Assembly (NCBI RefSeq): GCF_018860345.1
Contig: NZ_JAHKPJ010000003.1
Coordinates: forward strand, 30,678-90,998
DNA length: 60,321 nt
Origin: Psychrosphaera sp. F3M07
GTDB taxonomy: Bacteria; Pseudomonadota; Gammaproteobacteria; Enterobacterales; Alteromonadaceae
Direction: 5' to 3'
Shown here: positions 1 through 8,498 of the stretch, one piece after another
Position numbering within the stretch: position 1 is the stretch's first letter
Layout of the letters: each line of letters begins with the position of its first letter
The notes under the pieces: model-generated
Told to the model about the DNA's origin: nothing
The model's database searches: none
The model's input: only the letters and a program-made list of their open reading frames with translations
Made by a program: the position numbers and the translations under genes

Positions 1-120
1 AAGTGTGGCGAAGGCAAATGTGGCGCTGATAAAAAAGCAAAAAAAGAAGGTAAGTGCGGCGAAGGTAAATGTGGCGCTGACAAGAAAACAACTGAAGCAA
101 CTTGTGGTGGAATGATCTAA
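1..120 (+). CDS. C-terminal end of an EGKCG-repeat (HvfA-like) RiPP precursor, 5' partial
   Basis: Frame 1 is open from the window edge to TAA at 118-120 and gives 39 residues rich in Lys, Gly and Cys. EGKCG occurs at residues 4-8, 16-20 and 21-25, and the edge KCG is probably a fourth copy; the spacer GADKK recurs. The end is ATCGGMI. Known: EGKCG repeats mark HvfA/bufferin-type precursors, whose cysteines are converted by an MNIO enzyme (HvfB, DUF692) with a partner (HvfC) into copper-binding oxazolone/thioamide groups. Inferred: this is such a precursor, and the signal peptide lies upstream outside the window. No hvfB or hvfC follows; a hairpin and then acnB do, so the modification genes are upstream or elsewhere. 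It could instead be an unmodified metal-binding repeat protein. Confidence 0.75.
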   Translation, partial: KCGEGKCGADKKAKKEGKCGEGKCGADKKTTEATCGGMI

Positions 121-138
121 TTTAACACTACCCCTCTA

Positions 139-179
139 TTATAAATCACATGAATAGCATCTATTCATGTGATTTATAA
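139..179 (+). terminator. Perfect 19-bp hairpin after the EGKCG peptide gene
   Basis: Arms 139-157 and 161-179 are exact reverse complements around a 3-nt loop (CAT). The element begins 19 nt after the peptide stop codon. There is no long T run on either side, so it is either a weak intrinsic terminator or an mRNA 3'-end stabiliser. Confidence 0.6.
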
Positions 180-197
180 CATTTATACCGCAAAGCA

Positions 198-226
198 TTC
201 CCTTTATTCTGTATGACATCTATAAT
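198..226 (+). promoter_or_regulatory. Possible acnB promoter
   Basis: A consensus TATAAT lies at 221-226, about 65 nt before acnB. The matching -35 region (198-203) is poor, so this is a tentative call. Confidence 0.35.
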
Positions 227-291
227 AACTATCCAATTTACCTATGGTAATGACATTATCAATAGCATTTTAAGATCATAGAGAGTATCGA

Positions 292-3099
292 ATGAGCCTG
301 TATTTAGATTATTTAGCTGAAATTGAAAGTCGTAAAAATGACTTGGGACTAGCACCTAAGCCAATTGATAGCGCAGAATTGTTATCAGAAATTATTGCCC
401 AAATCAAAGACACAGGAAACGAATATCGTGAAGATTCATTAAAATTCTTCATTTACAATACGCTTCCAGGGACAACAAGCGCGGCAGGCGTTAAAGCTAA
501 ATTCCTAAAAGAAATCATTTTAGGTGAGTCTGTTTTAGCGGAAATAACACCTGAATTTGCATTTGAATTACTTTCTCACATGAAAGGTGGTCCATCAATT
601 GAAGTGTTACTTGACCTTGCATTAAGTGATGACACTGCATTATCAGTACCGGCTTCTGACGTATTAAAAACACAAGTTTTCTTATATGACGCAGATACAA
701 CTCGTCTTTTAGAAGCTTATAAAGCAGGCAACGCGGTAGCTAAAGATTTATTAGAAAGTTACGCAAAAGCAGAGTTCTTTACAAAACTACCAGACATTGA
801 AGAGAAAATTGAAGTGGTCACTTATATTGCCGGTGAAGGTGATATATCAACTGACTTACTTTCTCCAGGTAACCAAGCGCATTCTCGTGCAGACCGTGAA
901 TTACACGGAAAATGCATGATCTCCCCTGAAGCTCAAGACGAGATCCAAGCTTTACAAGCAAAACATCCAAATGCGAAAGTGATGCTTATTGCTGAAAAAG
1001 GCACTATGGGTGTTGGTTCTTCACGTATGTCTGGTGTGAATAACGTTGCGCTTTGGGCTGGTAAACAAGCTAGTCCATATGTACCATTTATAAATATTGC
1101 ACCAGTAGTTGCTGGTACTAATGGTATTTCACCAATCTTCCTAACAACGGTTGACGTAACTGGTGGTATCGGTCTTGACCTTAAAAACTGGGTTAAGAAA
1201 GTAGATGCTAATGGCAATACAGTTGTTGATGAAAATGGCGATGCTGTTTTAGAAGAAGCGTATTCAGTTGCTACAGGCACTGTGCTTACGATTGATACTA
1301 AAGCTAAGCAGCTATTAAACGGTGATAAAGTGTTAGTTGATGTATCTTCAGCATTTACGCCGCAAAAAGTAGAATTTATGAAAGCGGGTGGTTCTTACGC
1401 GGTAACATTTGGTAAGAAACTACAAACTTTCGCAGCAGAAGCGTTAGGTATTGAAACTCCTAACGTTTACGCTCCATCTAAAGAAATTTCACATGAAGGC
1501 CAAGGTCTTACTGCCGTTGAAAAAATATTCAATAATAATGCAGTAGGTGTTGCATCTGATAGTCCATTACATGCGGGTTCAGATGTTCGTGTGAGAGTTA
1601 ATATTGTAGGTTCTCAAGACACGACCGGCCCTATGACTTGCCAAGAGTTGGAAGCAATGGCAGCGTCAACTATTTCACCTTTAGTTGACGGTGCATACCA
1701 ATCTGGTTGTCACACGGCATCAGTTTGGGATAGTAAAGCACAAGCAAACATTCCTAAGTTAATGAGCTTCATGAACAAATTCGGTTTAATCACAGCACGT
1801 GATCCGAAAGGCGTTTATCACTCAATGACTGACGTAATCCATAAAGTACTAAATGACATTACGGTAGACGACCGCGCTATCATCATTGGTGGTGACTCAC
1901 ATACTCGTATGTCTAAAGGTGTAGCATTTGGTGCAGACTCGGGTACGGTTGCAATCGCCTTAGCTACCGGCGAGTCAGCAATGCCAATTCCTGAGTCAGT
2001 AAAAGTGACGTTTAAAGGTAAAATGCAAGGCCACATGGATTTCCGTGATGTTGTACATGCAACTCAAGCGCAAATGCTTAAACAGTTTGGTGGCGAAAAT
2101 GTGTTCCAAGGTCGCATCATTGAAGTGCACATTGGTACATTATTAGCTGACCAAGCGTTTACTTTCACAGACTGGTCTGCAGAAATGAAAGCCAAAGCTT
2201 CTATCTGTATTTCAAATGATGAAACGTTAATTAAGTCAATTGAACTTGCTAAGAGCCGTATCCAAATCATGATCGACAAGGGTATGGAAAACGAAGCTAA
2301 AACACTTAACGGTTTACTTGCATTAGCAGACAAACGTATTGAAGAAGTTAAATCTGGCTCAAACCCAGCATTGTCACCAGACGATAACGCTAAATACTAT
2401 GCAGAAGTTGTTATTGACCTAGATGTTATCGATCAGCCGATGATTGCTGACCCTGATGTTAACAATGAAGATGCATCTAAGCGTTATACGCATGATGTCA
2501 TTCGTCCGGTATCTTATTATGACGGTAAATCTGTAGATTTAGGTTTTGTTGGTTCTTGTATGGTTCACAAAGGTGACATGCAAATCATCGCTCAAATGTT
2601 ACGTAACATTGAAAAGCAAAATGGCAAAGTTGAGTTTAAAGCGCCACTCGTAGTCGCGCCACCAACTTACAACATTGTTGATGAACTTAAAGCTGAAGGC
2701 GATTGGGATATTTTACGTAAATACTCTGGTTTTGAATTTGATGATGCTCATCCTAAAGATGCAGCACGTACTAAATATGAAAACATCATGTATTTAGAAC
2801 GCCCAGGTTGTAACTTATGTATGGGTAACCAAGAAAAAGCGGAACCTGGTGATACTGTTATAGCAACGTCAACTCGCTTATTCCAAGGCCGTGTTGTAGC
2901 TGATACTGCTGAGAAAAAAGGTGAGTCGTTACTTGGTTCTACTCCGGTTGTTGTACTTTCAACTGTTCTAGGTCGTTTCCCTACAATTGAAGAGTATAAA
3001 GCTGCGGTAGTCGGTATTGACCTAACTCGTTTTGCTCCTCCTGTAGAAGCAATGACAACTAAATTTGTTGGTAAAGCGGTTCCTGTTAAACGAGTTTAA
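292..3099 (+). CDS. acnB: Aconitate hydratase B / 2-methylisocitrate dehydratase
   Basis: Cytosolic [4Fe-4S] enzyme that interconverts citrate and isocitrate in the TCA cycle, and usually also dehydrates 2-methylcitrate products. The N-terminal HEAT-like AcnB domain starts with SLYLDYLAEIESRK, followed by the swivel domain and the catalytic domains. The Fe-S ligands are visible as Cys756 (GSCMVHKGD) and the Cys840/Cys843 pair (CNLCMGNQ). At 935 residues it is about 70 longer than E. coli AcnB (865); part of the excess is a hydrophilic insertion near residues 300-325 (KKVDANGNTVVDENGDAV). It is monocistronic, bounded by hairpins on both sides. The start ATG follows a GAGAG-type ribosome site. 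Confidence 0.97.
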   Translation: MSLYLDYLAEIESRKNDLGLAPKPIDSAELLSEIIAQIKDTGNEYREDSLKFFIYNTLPGTTSAAGVKAKFLKEIILGESVLAEITPEFAFELLSHMKGGPSIEVLLDLALSDDTALSVPASDVLKTQVFLYDADTTRLLEAYKAGNAVAKDLLESYAKAEFFTKLPDIEEKIEVVTYIAGEGDISTDLLSPGNQAHSRADRELHGKCMISPEAQDEIQALQAKHPNAKVMLIAEKGTMGVGSSRMSGVNNVALWAGKQASPYVPFINIAPVVAGTNGISPIFLTTVDVTGGIGLDLKNWVKKVDANGNTVVDENGDAVLEEAYSVATGTVLTIDTKAKQLLNGDKVLVDVSSAFTPQKVEFMKAGGSYAVTFGKKLQTFAAEALGIETPNVYAPSKEISHEGQGLTAVEKIFNNNAVGVASDSPLHAGSDVRVRVNIVGSQDTTGPMTCQELEAMAASTISPLVDGAYQSGCHTASVWDSKAQANIPKLMSFMNKFGLITARDPKGVYHSMTDVIHKVLNDITVDDRAIIIGGDSHTRMSKGVAFGADSGTVAIALATGESAMPIPESVKVTFKGKMQGHMDFRDVVHATQAQMLKQFGGENVFQGRIIEVHIGTLLADQAFTFTDWSAEMKAKASICISNDETLIKSIELAKSRIQIMIDKGMENEAKTLNGLLALADKRIEEVKSGSNPALSPDDNAKYYAEVVIDLDVIDQPMIADPDVNNEDASKRYTHDVIRPVSYYDGKSVDLGFVGSCMVHKGDMQIIAQMLRNIEKQNGKVEFKAPLVVAPPTYNIVDELKAEGDWDILRKYSGFEFDDAHPKDAARTKYENIMYLERPGCNLCMGNQEKAEPGDTVIATSTRLFQGRVVADTAEKKGESLLGSTPVVVLSTVLGRFPTIEEYKAAVVGIDLTRFAPPVEAMTTKFVGKAVPVKRV

Positions 3100-3130
3100 T
3101 CTCATATAACAGCAACAACTAAATAAACGC

Positions 3131-3160
3131 TAAAGGCCACTCATTGAGTGGCCTTTATTA
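3131..3160 (+). terminator. Intrinsic terminator of acnB
   Basis: Stem 3131-3142 pairs with 3146-3157 (GGCCACTC core) around a 3-nt loop and is followed by TTA TTA. Confidence 0.85.
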
Positions 3161-3233
3161 TTAAGGGGAGAAAAAACTGAAATTGCAGAAACCCCAGGTG
3201 TATTTATGAGACTCGTTTAAACTTAAATGTTAG

Positions 3234-3701
3234 CTAACCACATAAATAGTATTCTATCGAATCTTTACACATTAAAAGTGAAAACCTGCCTTTAGTCGTT
3301 TCTTCAATGGTTTCTATTTGATAAGTGCCTTCAATGTTGTTAAATAATACCTGCTCTATTTCTAGAGACATTTGGCCGTCTTGTACACAGTCGCCAATTT
3401 CATCACAACGGGTTACTTGTGAAATATTCCCATAGTTATGAGGGTAAAGTCGCAAGCTAGGCACAAATGCATCCATATTCATACCTTCTAGATTCGTTGT
3501 GATATGTGCCTCAGCGAGTTGTGTATCACATTGAAGAATTTTCCTATCTGTCATTATGACTTCAAGTACAAGTTGATCTGTTGGACCACATTGATAAGAA
3601 ATTCGGCCGTAATAAAAATCGCCATCAACAAATGAATCCGAATTACAGCTGATCACACTAGTTAAGCTAATGACTAAACAGATAGATTGAATTAATTTCA
3701 T
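3234..3701 (-). CDS. Small cysteine-rich lipoprotein, function unknown
   Basis: 155 residues with a short hydrophobic signal (MKLIQSICLVISLTSVISC) ending in a lipobox VISC, so Cys19 should be lipidated. The mature part is acidic and has several further cysteines (YQCG, LQCD, TRCDEIGDC, LMCK, YLCG) that could form disulfides in the periplasm. I do not recognise a named family. It is read from the same strand as the TPR lipoprotein whose stop lies 50 nt upstream of this start, so the two could be one transcript. The ribosome site (GTGAG) is weak. Confidence 0.7.
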   Translation of the reverse strand: MKLIQSICLVISLTSVISCNSDSFVDGDFYYGRISYQCGPTDQLVLEVIMTDRKILQCDTQLAEAHITTNLEGMNMDAFVPSLRLYPHNYGNISQVTRCDEIGDCVQDGQMSLEIEQVLFNNIEGTYQIETIEETTKGRFSLLMCKDSIEYYLCG

Positions 3702-3750
3702 TATAACTCACGCCAAATTACAAAAAACTAACGTTACTTTACTTTGGCCG

Positions 3751-4917
3751 TTAATGCACTTTTGCTGTGATATTATTTAACGCGTTGATTTTGCTTTGGT
3801 ATTGTTGTTTTTGTTTATTTTCAGTGCTCATTGATTTTGCTCTGGCCAAATATCTATCAGCATTATCAAAATCATTTAGCATTAAGTAACTCTTAGCCAG
3901 ACCAAAATAAAAATTATGTTCTGTTTTCTTTAGCCTAATAGCTTTTTTGTAATATGAGATAGCGGCTTTATATTCATTTTTATAGTAGCTCTCTTCAGCT
4001 AACATAGATTGATAATAAGGATTAAGCTGACGTTGCTTGTTTACTTCATCTATTATTTGATTAGCTTGTGCGATACGGTCTGTGTTTTTATATAACACCG
4101 CTAAATTTTCTCTTAAGTTAAGACTGTTAGGGTCTAGTTTCATGGCGTGGTTGTAAATGGTTTCGGCTTCAACTAAATGACCACTTTGTCTGTACAAACT
4201 TGCTAAGTTACCCCATATAGCTGCGTTTTCTGGTGCGTATTTTGTCGCTTCTGACAAATAGACATAAGCCTTGTCTATATCACCCAAGGCTAAAGACTCA
4301 CCTCCTATATTGTTGTAATACAGCGCGATGATTTGATCTTTTGTTAATATTTGTGAGGATATGACTGGAATGTTAATCAAAGGAACAAAATCAATGGTGA
4401 CGGTACGATCTAAGAAGTCCGTTAAATGGGATTGTTTTTTTGCAAATACGCGTAAGTTAACATGTCCATTTAACATGCTGATGCCATTAACTTGATTCCA
4501 ATTCTCTTCTATTTCGACATCAATAAAAGAAGCAGATAAACCGGCTTCTTTAACCAATACATATGAAAGTATGGTCAGTGATAAACAATTAGCAATTCGT
4601 TTTTCAAACGTTTGTGAAGCGGTAAAATTCGCATCATGTGCATAACCAATATTCATTTCTTGTTCAGAAAAATAATCTTTGATCAATTGTTTTGCTTTTA
4701 GCGAGGTGCCGCTTACGGGTAACAGTCGTGTTTTAACATAATTGCGCATTGGCTTCGAGACAAAAAATATATCTTCAGGTGTCTCTATTGTTATGTCTTT
4801 TTCGAATTGGTCATCTAAATAAATAGAATGAGGAAGTGCACTCAGTTGTTGATTTGTTTGAGCGCAACCAGTAATGACAACGATACTTAAAAATAAAATG
4901 CAACCTAGATACTTCAT
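3751..4917 (-). CDS. Lipoprotein with transglutaminase-like domain and TPR repeats
   Basis: 388 residues from the ATG at 4917, chosen because AGGGGA lies about 9 nt upstream and the next residues form a signal peptide with lipobox ITGC (Cys18). Residues about 80-180 look like a transglutaminase-type papain fold: Cys111 at the head of a helix (NCLSLTILSYV), His152 (NGHVNLRV) and Asp176 (TIDFVP) give a Cys-His-Asp triad. From about residue 195 to the end there are TPR repeats (for example AAIWGNLASLYRQSGHLVEAE). Inferred role: an outer-membrane-anchored peptidase or amidase-like enzyme, or a scaffold. A longer reading from 5034 would overlap the divergent VOC gene and lacks a signal peptide. 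Confidence 0.75.
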   Translation of the reverse strand: MKYLGCILFLSIVVITGCAQTNQQLSALPHSIYLDDQFEKDITIETPEDIFFVSKPMRNYVKTRLLPVSGTSLKAKQLIKDYFSEQEMNIGYAHDANFTASQTFEKRIANCLSLTILSYVLVKEAGLSASFIDVEIEENWNQVNGISMLNGHVNLRVFAKKQSHLTDFLDRTVTIDFVPLINIPVISSQILTKDQIIALYYNNIGGESLALGDIDKAYVYLSEATKYAPENAAIWGNLASLYRQSGHLVEAETIYNHAMKLDPNSLNLRENLAVLYKNTDRIAQANQIIDEVNKQRQLNPYYQSMLAEESYYKNEYKAAISYYKKAIRLKKTEHNFYFGLAKSYLMLNDFDNADRYLARAKSMSTENKQKQQYQSKINALNNITAKVH

Positions 4918-5027
4918 GTTAACGTCCCCTATATTAATCAAGTTGAAATAATGATTAATACCTATAGTGTAGTCTAAATTGATAAAGTACTTATACGTAC
5001 TGTAATTTGGTTTGAAGGGGATTTCAA

Positions 5028-5393
5028 ATGGCAAAAGTTTTAGGCTTAGGTGGTGTGTTTTTTAAAGCAAAGGACACAAAAAAGTTATCAGATTGGTATC
5101 ACGATGTACTTGGCATTGATATGGGAGAATATGGAGCTTCTTTCAAACCTGAATCTATGCCTGAAAAGGGCTATACGGCATTTTCCCTGTTTAAACAAGA
5201 GACGGAATACTTTGCCCCTTCCAAACAAGAATATATGATTAATTTCGTTGTGGACGACCTACTTGGATTATTAATTAAGATAGAAGCGAACGGTGGTGTT
5301 ATTTGTGGAAAACCAGAAGAGTATGATTATGGAAAGTTCGGTTGGTTTTTAGATCCAGAAGGAAATAAAGTAGAACTATGGCAGCCTTTGTAA
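5028..5393 (+). CDS. VOC-superfamily (glyoxalase/bleomycin-resistance fold) protein
   Basis: 121 residues, the length of a single VOC protein. The N-terminal GLGGVFFKAKDTKKLSDWYHDVLGI is the first beta-alpha-beta module, and the C-terminal YGKFGWFLDPEGNKVELWQP is the signature end with the metal-ligand Glu. Members bind a divalent metal and act on small molecules or sequester them; the substrate cannot be read from sequence. GAAGGGG sits 7 nt before the ATG. The gene is divergent from the TPR lipoprotein and shares a 110-bp promoter region with it. Confidence 0.88.
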   Translation: MAKVLGLGGVFFKAKDTKKLSDWYHDVLGIDMGEYGASFKPESMPEKGYTAFSLFKQETEYFAPSKQEYMINFVVDDLLGLLIKIEANGGVICGKPEEYDYGKFGWFLDPEGNKVELWQPL

Positions 5394-5489
5394 TTCAAAG
5401 TATAAAGTGCCAATTTCTTGTTTAGTTTTTGGCATATATAGTGCTAATACAAAGTTTATCTGTGTTGTATATTTAATAGGGCGAAAAAT

Positions 5490-6050
5490 ATGTTGGTAAA
5501 GAATAAAACGAAAGCGGCATTAGGAGTGTTTAGTTGTTTTTATGTTGCGACCTCGTTTGCTTATTCAATTCCAGAATGGTTATCAAACCCTACAATTAAA
5601 GATGGCTTGGCTGCGGTAGATTGCGTGAAGTTTTCAGGAAATTGGTCAAGTGATTCTAAGATATCCTCAGCCAACGCCAGAATAGCTCTTGCTCAGCAAA
5701 TCGATGTAAAAGTAGAAAGTTTAGATAAAACTTATGATTCTAGGCAATCAACTCAAGACGGTACTCATATTTCTACTCAATTTAGCTCTGTTTCACAGCA
5801 ATACACTAAACAGGCACTAGCAGGTTCAAGAATTGTTAAAACCGAAATTGTAACAATCTCAGGCACCGAGTATTATTGTGCTCTTGCAACACTTGACCCT
5901 GGTCAGACAGAACAAGTGTTTGAATTAATTATCAAGGCCAGTAATAAAAAAGTTGATGACGAGCTGCAATCGGAACTATTTGAGCAGTTCAAAGACAATA
6001 AAATACAAAGCTCTGCCAAAATAGATAACTTACTTAACAACCCTCAATAG
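5490..6050 (+). CDS. LPP20-like secreted protein
   Basis: 186 residues with an N-terminal signal peptide (hydrophobic stretch to about residue 24, FAYS cleavage region). The following SIPEWLSNP and the pattern ARIALAQQIDVKVES resemble the LPP20 family of exported proteins, whose members are envelope or flagellum-associated and functionally obscure. Two cysteines (DCVK and YYCA) could pair. The stop codon is 17 nt before the next gene, so the two are probably co-transcribed. Family assignment is by pattern recognition only. Confidence 0.65.
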   Translation: MLVKNKTKAALGVFSCFYVATSFAYSIPEWLSNPTIKDGLAAVDCVKFSGNWSSDSKISSANARIALAQQIDVKVESLDKTYDSRQSTQDGTHISTQFSSVSQQYTKQALAGSRIVKTEIVTISGTEYYCALATLDPGQTEQVFELIIKASNKKVDDELQSELFEQFKDNKIQSSAKIDNLLNNPQ

Positions 6051-6067
6051 GGATTGGTGTATTAAAA

Positions 6068-7504
6068 ATGAAGTTAGTTGTGTATTTGATTATTACATTG
6101 CTTTTAATATCGACCAATGTACAAGGCGCTGATATTGAAGAGCTACAATTAAAAGCTAAGAACACTCAAATTAAATGGCAACAATTACAGTTAGCTCTAA
6201 ACTCATCGGAAGATGATCAAAATAAAACACAAAAAACGGTCGCCATGTTACGTGCTGAATATCAACAGGCGTTAACAAAAGAGTTAAATACCTTTGATCA
6301 ATTAGTCACAAATAAAGCGCAACAAGAATATCAAGCTTACCTCGCAGAGCGTGTGTTTGAAATTGAACATCAACATTATTGTAAACGCATGTCTAGCCAA
6401 AAGGAATGTGAAGAAGAAGCCAGAATTACCGCGCTTGATAAAGCCGGAAAACAAGGCAGTTCTATCATTATTAACTCCACTACAGATATTACCACGACAC
6501 GTAAACAATTGAACGAAGATGTAGTAAGTGGCTCTGATTTTAAAGAGAAAACAAGTATGCGGGCGTTTACTAACATAAGCTCTTATCAAGTTGTAGAGTC
6601 CTATAAACTCGACAAATCAAAAAATCATGAACGATTGTGGTTTATTAAAATTTCAGTGCATGTTTCAGCCAAACAGAATGACTATTATTACCAACAGTTA
6701 CTAAATAAATATAAACAGAGATTGATTATTCACTTATCCCAATCAAAACAAATAGAACATACACAGGACCTCCAAACTACACAGTATATTGAAACGGTAG
6801 GCGGTATACCTTTTGTGATGGTTAAGTTACCGGGCGGTCAATTTATAATGGGTTCTGAACGGGGGGAGTTTAACGAGCAACCAACGAGTGTTGTACAAGT
6901 AAAGTCTTTTTATATTGCTGATACTGAAGTCACTAAGGCACTTTATCAGCAATGTATAAAATCAAAACATTGCAACGACAAATGGAAAAGTAGCAGTGTT
7001 TTAACGCGTGAAGAGTTTAATCAACCAAAGGCGGATATCAGTTGGTATGATATCAAACAAGAGTTTTTGCCTTGGTTAAATAAAAAAACCGGTAGAAAAT
7101 ATCGATTGCCAACTGAAATAGAGTGGGAGTTCGCCGCACGTTCTGGCAGCCAAAGCGATTATTACTATGGTGATAGAACCGATCAAATTTGTTTATATGC
7201 CAATGGTGCCAAAGCCAAAGATGTTAGTGAACAATGCGACGATGGCCACAACAAAAAATTAGCAGCCGTGAAGCAATACAACCCTAATAAATTTGGTTTG
7301 TATGACATGTTAGGTAACGTAGCTGAGTGGACTAATACTTGCGGTTCACTTTATAGTAAAATGTCGCAGGATTGCTCACAAGCCATGATAAGAGGCGGGT
7401 CTTGGTATGATCAGCCATTTTATCTTCGGACATCAAGCCGAATCGGTAAGAACAAAAATACACGTTTGGATACGTTAGGTTTCCGCTTAGCCTATAGCGA
7501 ATAA
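6068..7504 (+). CDS. Exported protein with C-terminal SUMF1/FGE-fold domain
   Basis: 478 residues: signal peptide (1-20), a helical, probably coiled-coil stretch (about 22-100), a middle region resembling the LPP20-like partner (about 100-220), then a SUMF1 fold from about 242 to the end. Fold marks are LPGGQFIMGS, YRLPTEIEWEFAARSG, GLYDMLGNVAEW, MIRGGSW and LGFRLAYSE. True formylglycine-generating enzymes carry two catalytic copper-binding cysteines just after RGGS; here that segment is WYDQPFYLRTSSRIG, with none, so sulfatase-activating activity is unlikely. The domain more probably binds a ligand or polymer. Its adjacency to the LPP20-like gene suggests a shared envelope complex. Confidence 0.75.
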   Translation: MKLVVYLIITLLLISTNVQGADIEELQLKAKNTQIKWQQLQLALNSSEDDQNKTQKTVAMLRAEYQQALTKELNTFDQLVTNKAQQEYQAYLAERVFEIEHQHYCKRMSSQKECEEEARITALDKAGKQGSSIIINSTTDITTTRKQLNEDVVSGSDFKEKTSMRAFTNISSYQVVESYKLDKSKNHERLWFIKISVHVSAKQNDYYYQQLLNKYKQRLIIHLSQSKQIEHTQDLQTTQYIETVGGIPFVMVKLPGGQFIMGSERGEFNEQPTSVVQVKSFYIADTEVTKALYQQCIKSKHCNDKWKSSSVLTREEFNQPKADISWYDIKQEFLPWLNKKTGRKYRLPTEIEWEFAARSGSQSDYYYGDRTDQICLYANGAKAKDVSEQCDDGHNKKLAAVKQYNPNKFGLYDMLGNVAEWTNTCGSLYSKMSQDCSQAMIRGGSWYDQPFYLRTSSRIGKNKNTRLDTLGFRLAYSE

Positions 7505-7575
7505 CAAAATCCTAACGGTAAAACCGCTTATAACTAATATTTCACCTTATCTGTTACACAAAAGCTAAATACAGC

Positions 7576-7603
7576 TTGAAATTTACGCTCAGATCCGTAC
7601 AAT
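7576..7603 (+). promoter_or_regulatory. Promoter of the rpsP operon
   Basis: TTGAAA (7576-7581), a 16-bp spacer and TACAAT (7598-7603) lie upstream of rpsP. A GCGCG stretch after the -10 is consistent with a stringently controlled discriminator. Confidence 0.65.
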
Positions 7604-7610
7604 TGCGCGA

Positions 7611-7651
7611 CCTTTTTTGGGGTGTCTAAAAAAGGCCGGTGAAGTTCACCG
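7611..7651 (+). promoter_or_regulatory. Structured leader of rpsP mRNA
   Basis: Two hairpins lie in the roughly 65-nt leader. CCTTTTTT (7611-7618) pairs with AAAAAAGG (7628-7635), and CGGTGA (7637-7642) pairs with TCACCG (7646-7651) around AGT. The GAGG ribosome site follows. Leader-based autoregulation is plausible but not shown by sequence. Confidence 0.45.
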
Positions 7652-7678
7652 TAAACTTAAGTAATAATTGAGGTAATT

Positions 7679-7927
7679 ATGGTTTCTATTCGTTTAGCTC
7701 GCGGTGGCGCGAAAAAACGTCCATTCTACTCAATCGTTGTTGCAGACAGCCGTCGTTCACGCGATGGTCGTTTCATTGAGAAACTAGGTTTCTTCAACCC
7801 GATTGCTAATGGTCAAGAAGAAAAGATTCGTGTCGATTTAGATCGTATCGAACATTGGGTTGGTGTTGGTGCACAACTTTCTGACCGTGTTGCTAAAATC
7901 GTTAAAGACGCACAAAAAGCGGCTTAA
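7679..7927 (+). CDS. rpsP: 30S ribosomal protein bS16
   Basis: 82 residues, the normal size. The N-terminus [25 protein letters not shown] is the bS16 signature. It binds 16S rRNA during early 30S assembly. It is the first gene of rpsP-rimM-trmD-rplS, an order conserved in gammaproteobacteria, with a GAGG site 7 nt before the ATG. Confidence 0.98.
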   Translation: MVSIRLARGGAKKRPFYSIVVADSRRSRDGRFIEKLGFFNPIANGQEEKIRVDLDRIEHWVGVGAQLSDRVAKIVKDAQKAA

Positions 7928-7953
7928 ATGATCAGCATAAGTGAAGGTGTTTT

Positions 7954-8493
7954 ATGAGTCAGTCTAATTCGACAGAAGAATTAATTTTAGTTGGAAAAAT
8001 TGGTGCCCCTTACGGTATCAAAGGCTGGTTTAAGATAAATGCTTACACTGAAATCTCGGAAGGGATTTTTGATTACAGTCCATGGTTTATAACCTTAAAT
8101 GGACAGCAACATCAAGTGAAGGCAGTCAATGGCCGCCGACACAACAAAGGCTTAATAGCTAAGTTTGATAATGTTGAAAGCAGAGATGACGCAGAAGCTT
8201 GGCTTCATGGCGAAATTTATGTTGCAGCGAGTCAATTGCCTGAATTGGCAGGTGACGAGTTTTATTGGCGTGACCTTAATGGCATGACAGTAAAAGCAAT
8301 CAATGGTTATGACTTAGGTATTGTTTCAGGCCTAATGGAAACGGGTTCAAATGACGTACTGGTTGTTGATGCAAAAAGAAATGATGCATTTGGCAAGACA
8401 GAACGACTTATCCCATATATTCAGGACGATGTAATTATTTCAGTTAACAAGGAAGAAAACACCATTACGGTGGACTGGGATCCGGGATTCTGA
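7954..8493 (+). CDS. rimM: 16S rRNA processing factor RimM
   Basis: 179 residues. The N-terminal RimM barrel contains [20 protein letters not shown], and the C-terminal PRC-barrel contains [14 protein letters not shown] and ends [14 protein letters not shown] plus VDWDPGF. RimM binds uS19 and helps mature the 30S head and 16S 3' domain. It starts 26 nt after rpsP with an AAGGTG ribosome site. Confidence 0.97.
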   Translation: MSQSNSTEELILVGKIGAPYGIKGWFKINAYTEISEGIFDYSPWFITLNGQQHQVKAVNGRRHNKGLIAKFDNVESRDDAEAWLHGEIYVAASQLPELAGDEFYWRDLNGMTVKAINGYDLGIVSGLMETGSNDVLVVDAKRNDAFGKTERLIPYIQDDVIISVNKEENTITVDWDPGF

Positions 8494-8498
8494 CAAGC

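Noticed and set aside
933-1280. Minus-strand reading frame inside acnB
   Set aside because: Antisense shadow of a strongly conserved gene, with no family signature. The same applies to other frames inside ygiF, dnaK, hscA and the M1 peptidase.
6068-7504. Formylglycine-generating enzyme (sulfatase activator)
   Set aside because: The catalytic cysteines after RGGS are missing and no sulfatase gene is nearby.
7611-7635. Relation between the rpsP leader stem and the hairpin at 58492-58519
   Set aside because: Both have CCTTTTTT/AAAAAAGG arms, but loops and flanks differ; simple sequence makes this coincidence likely.
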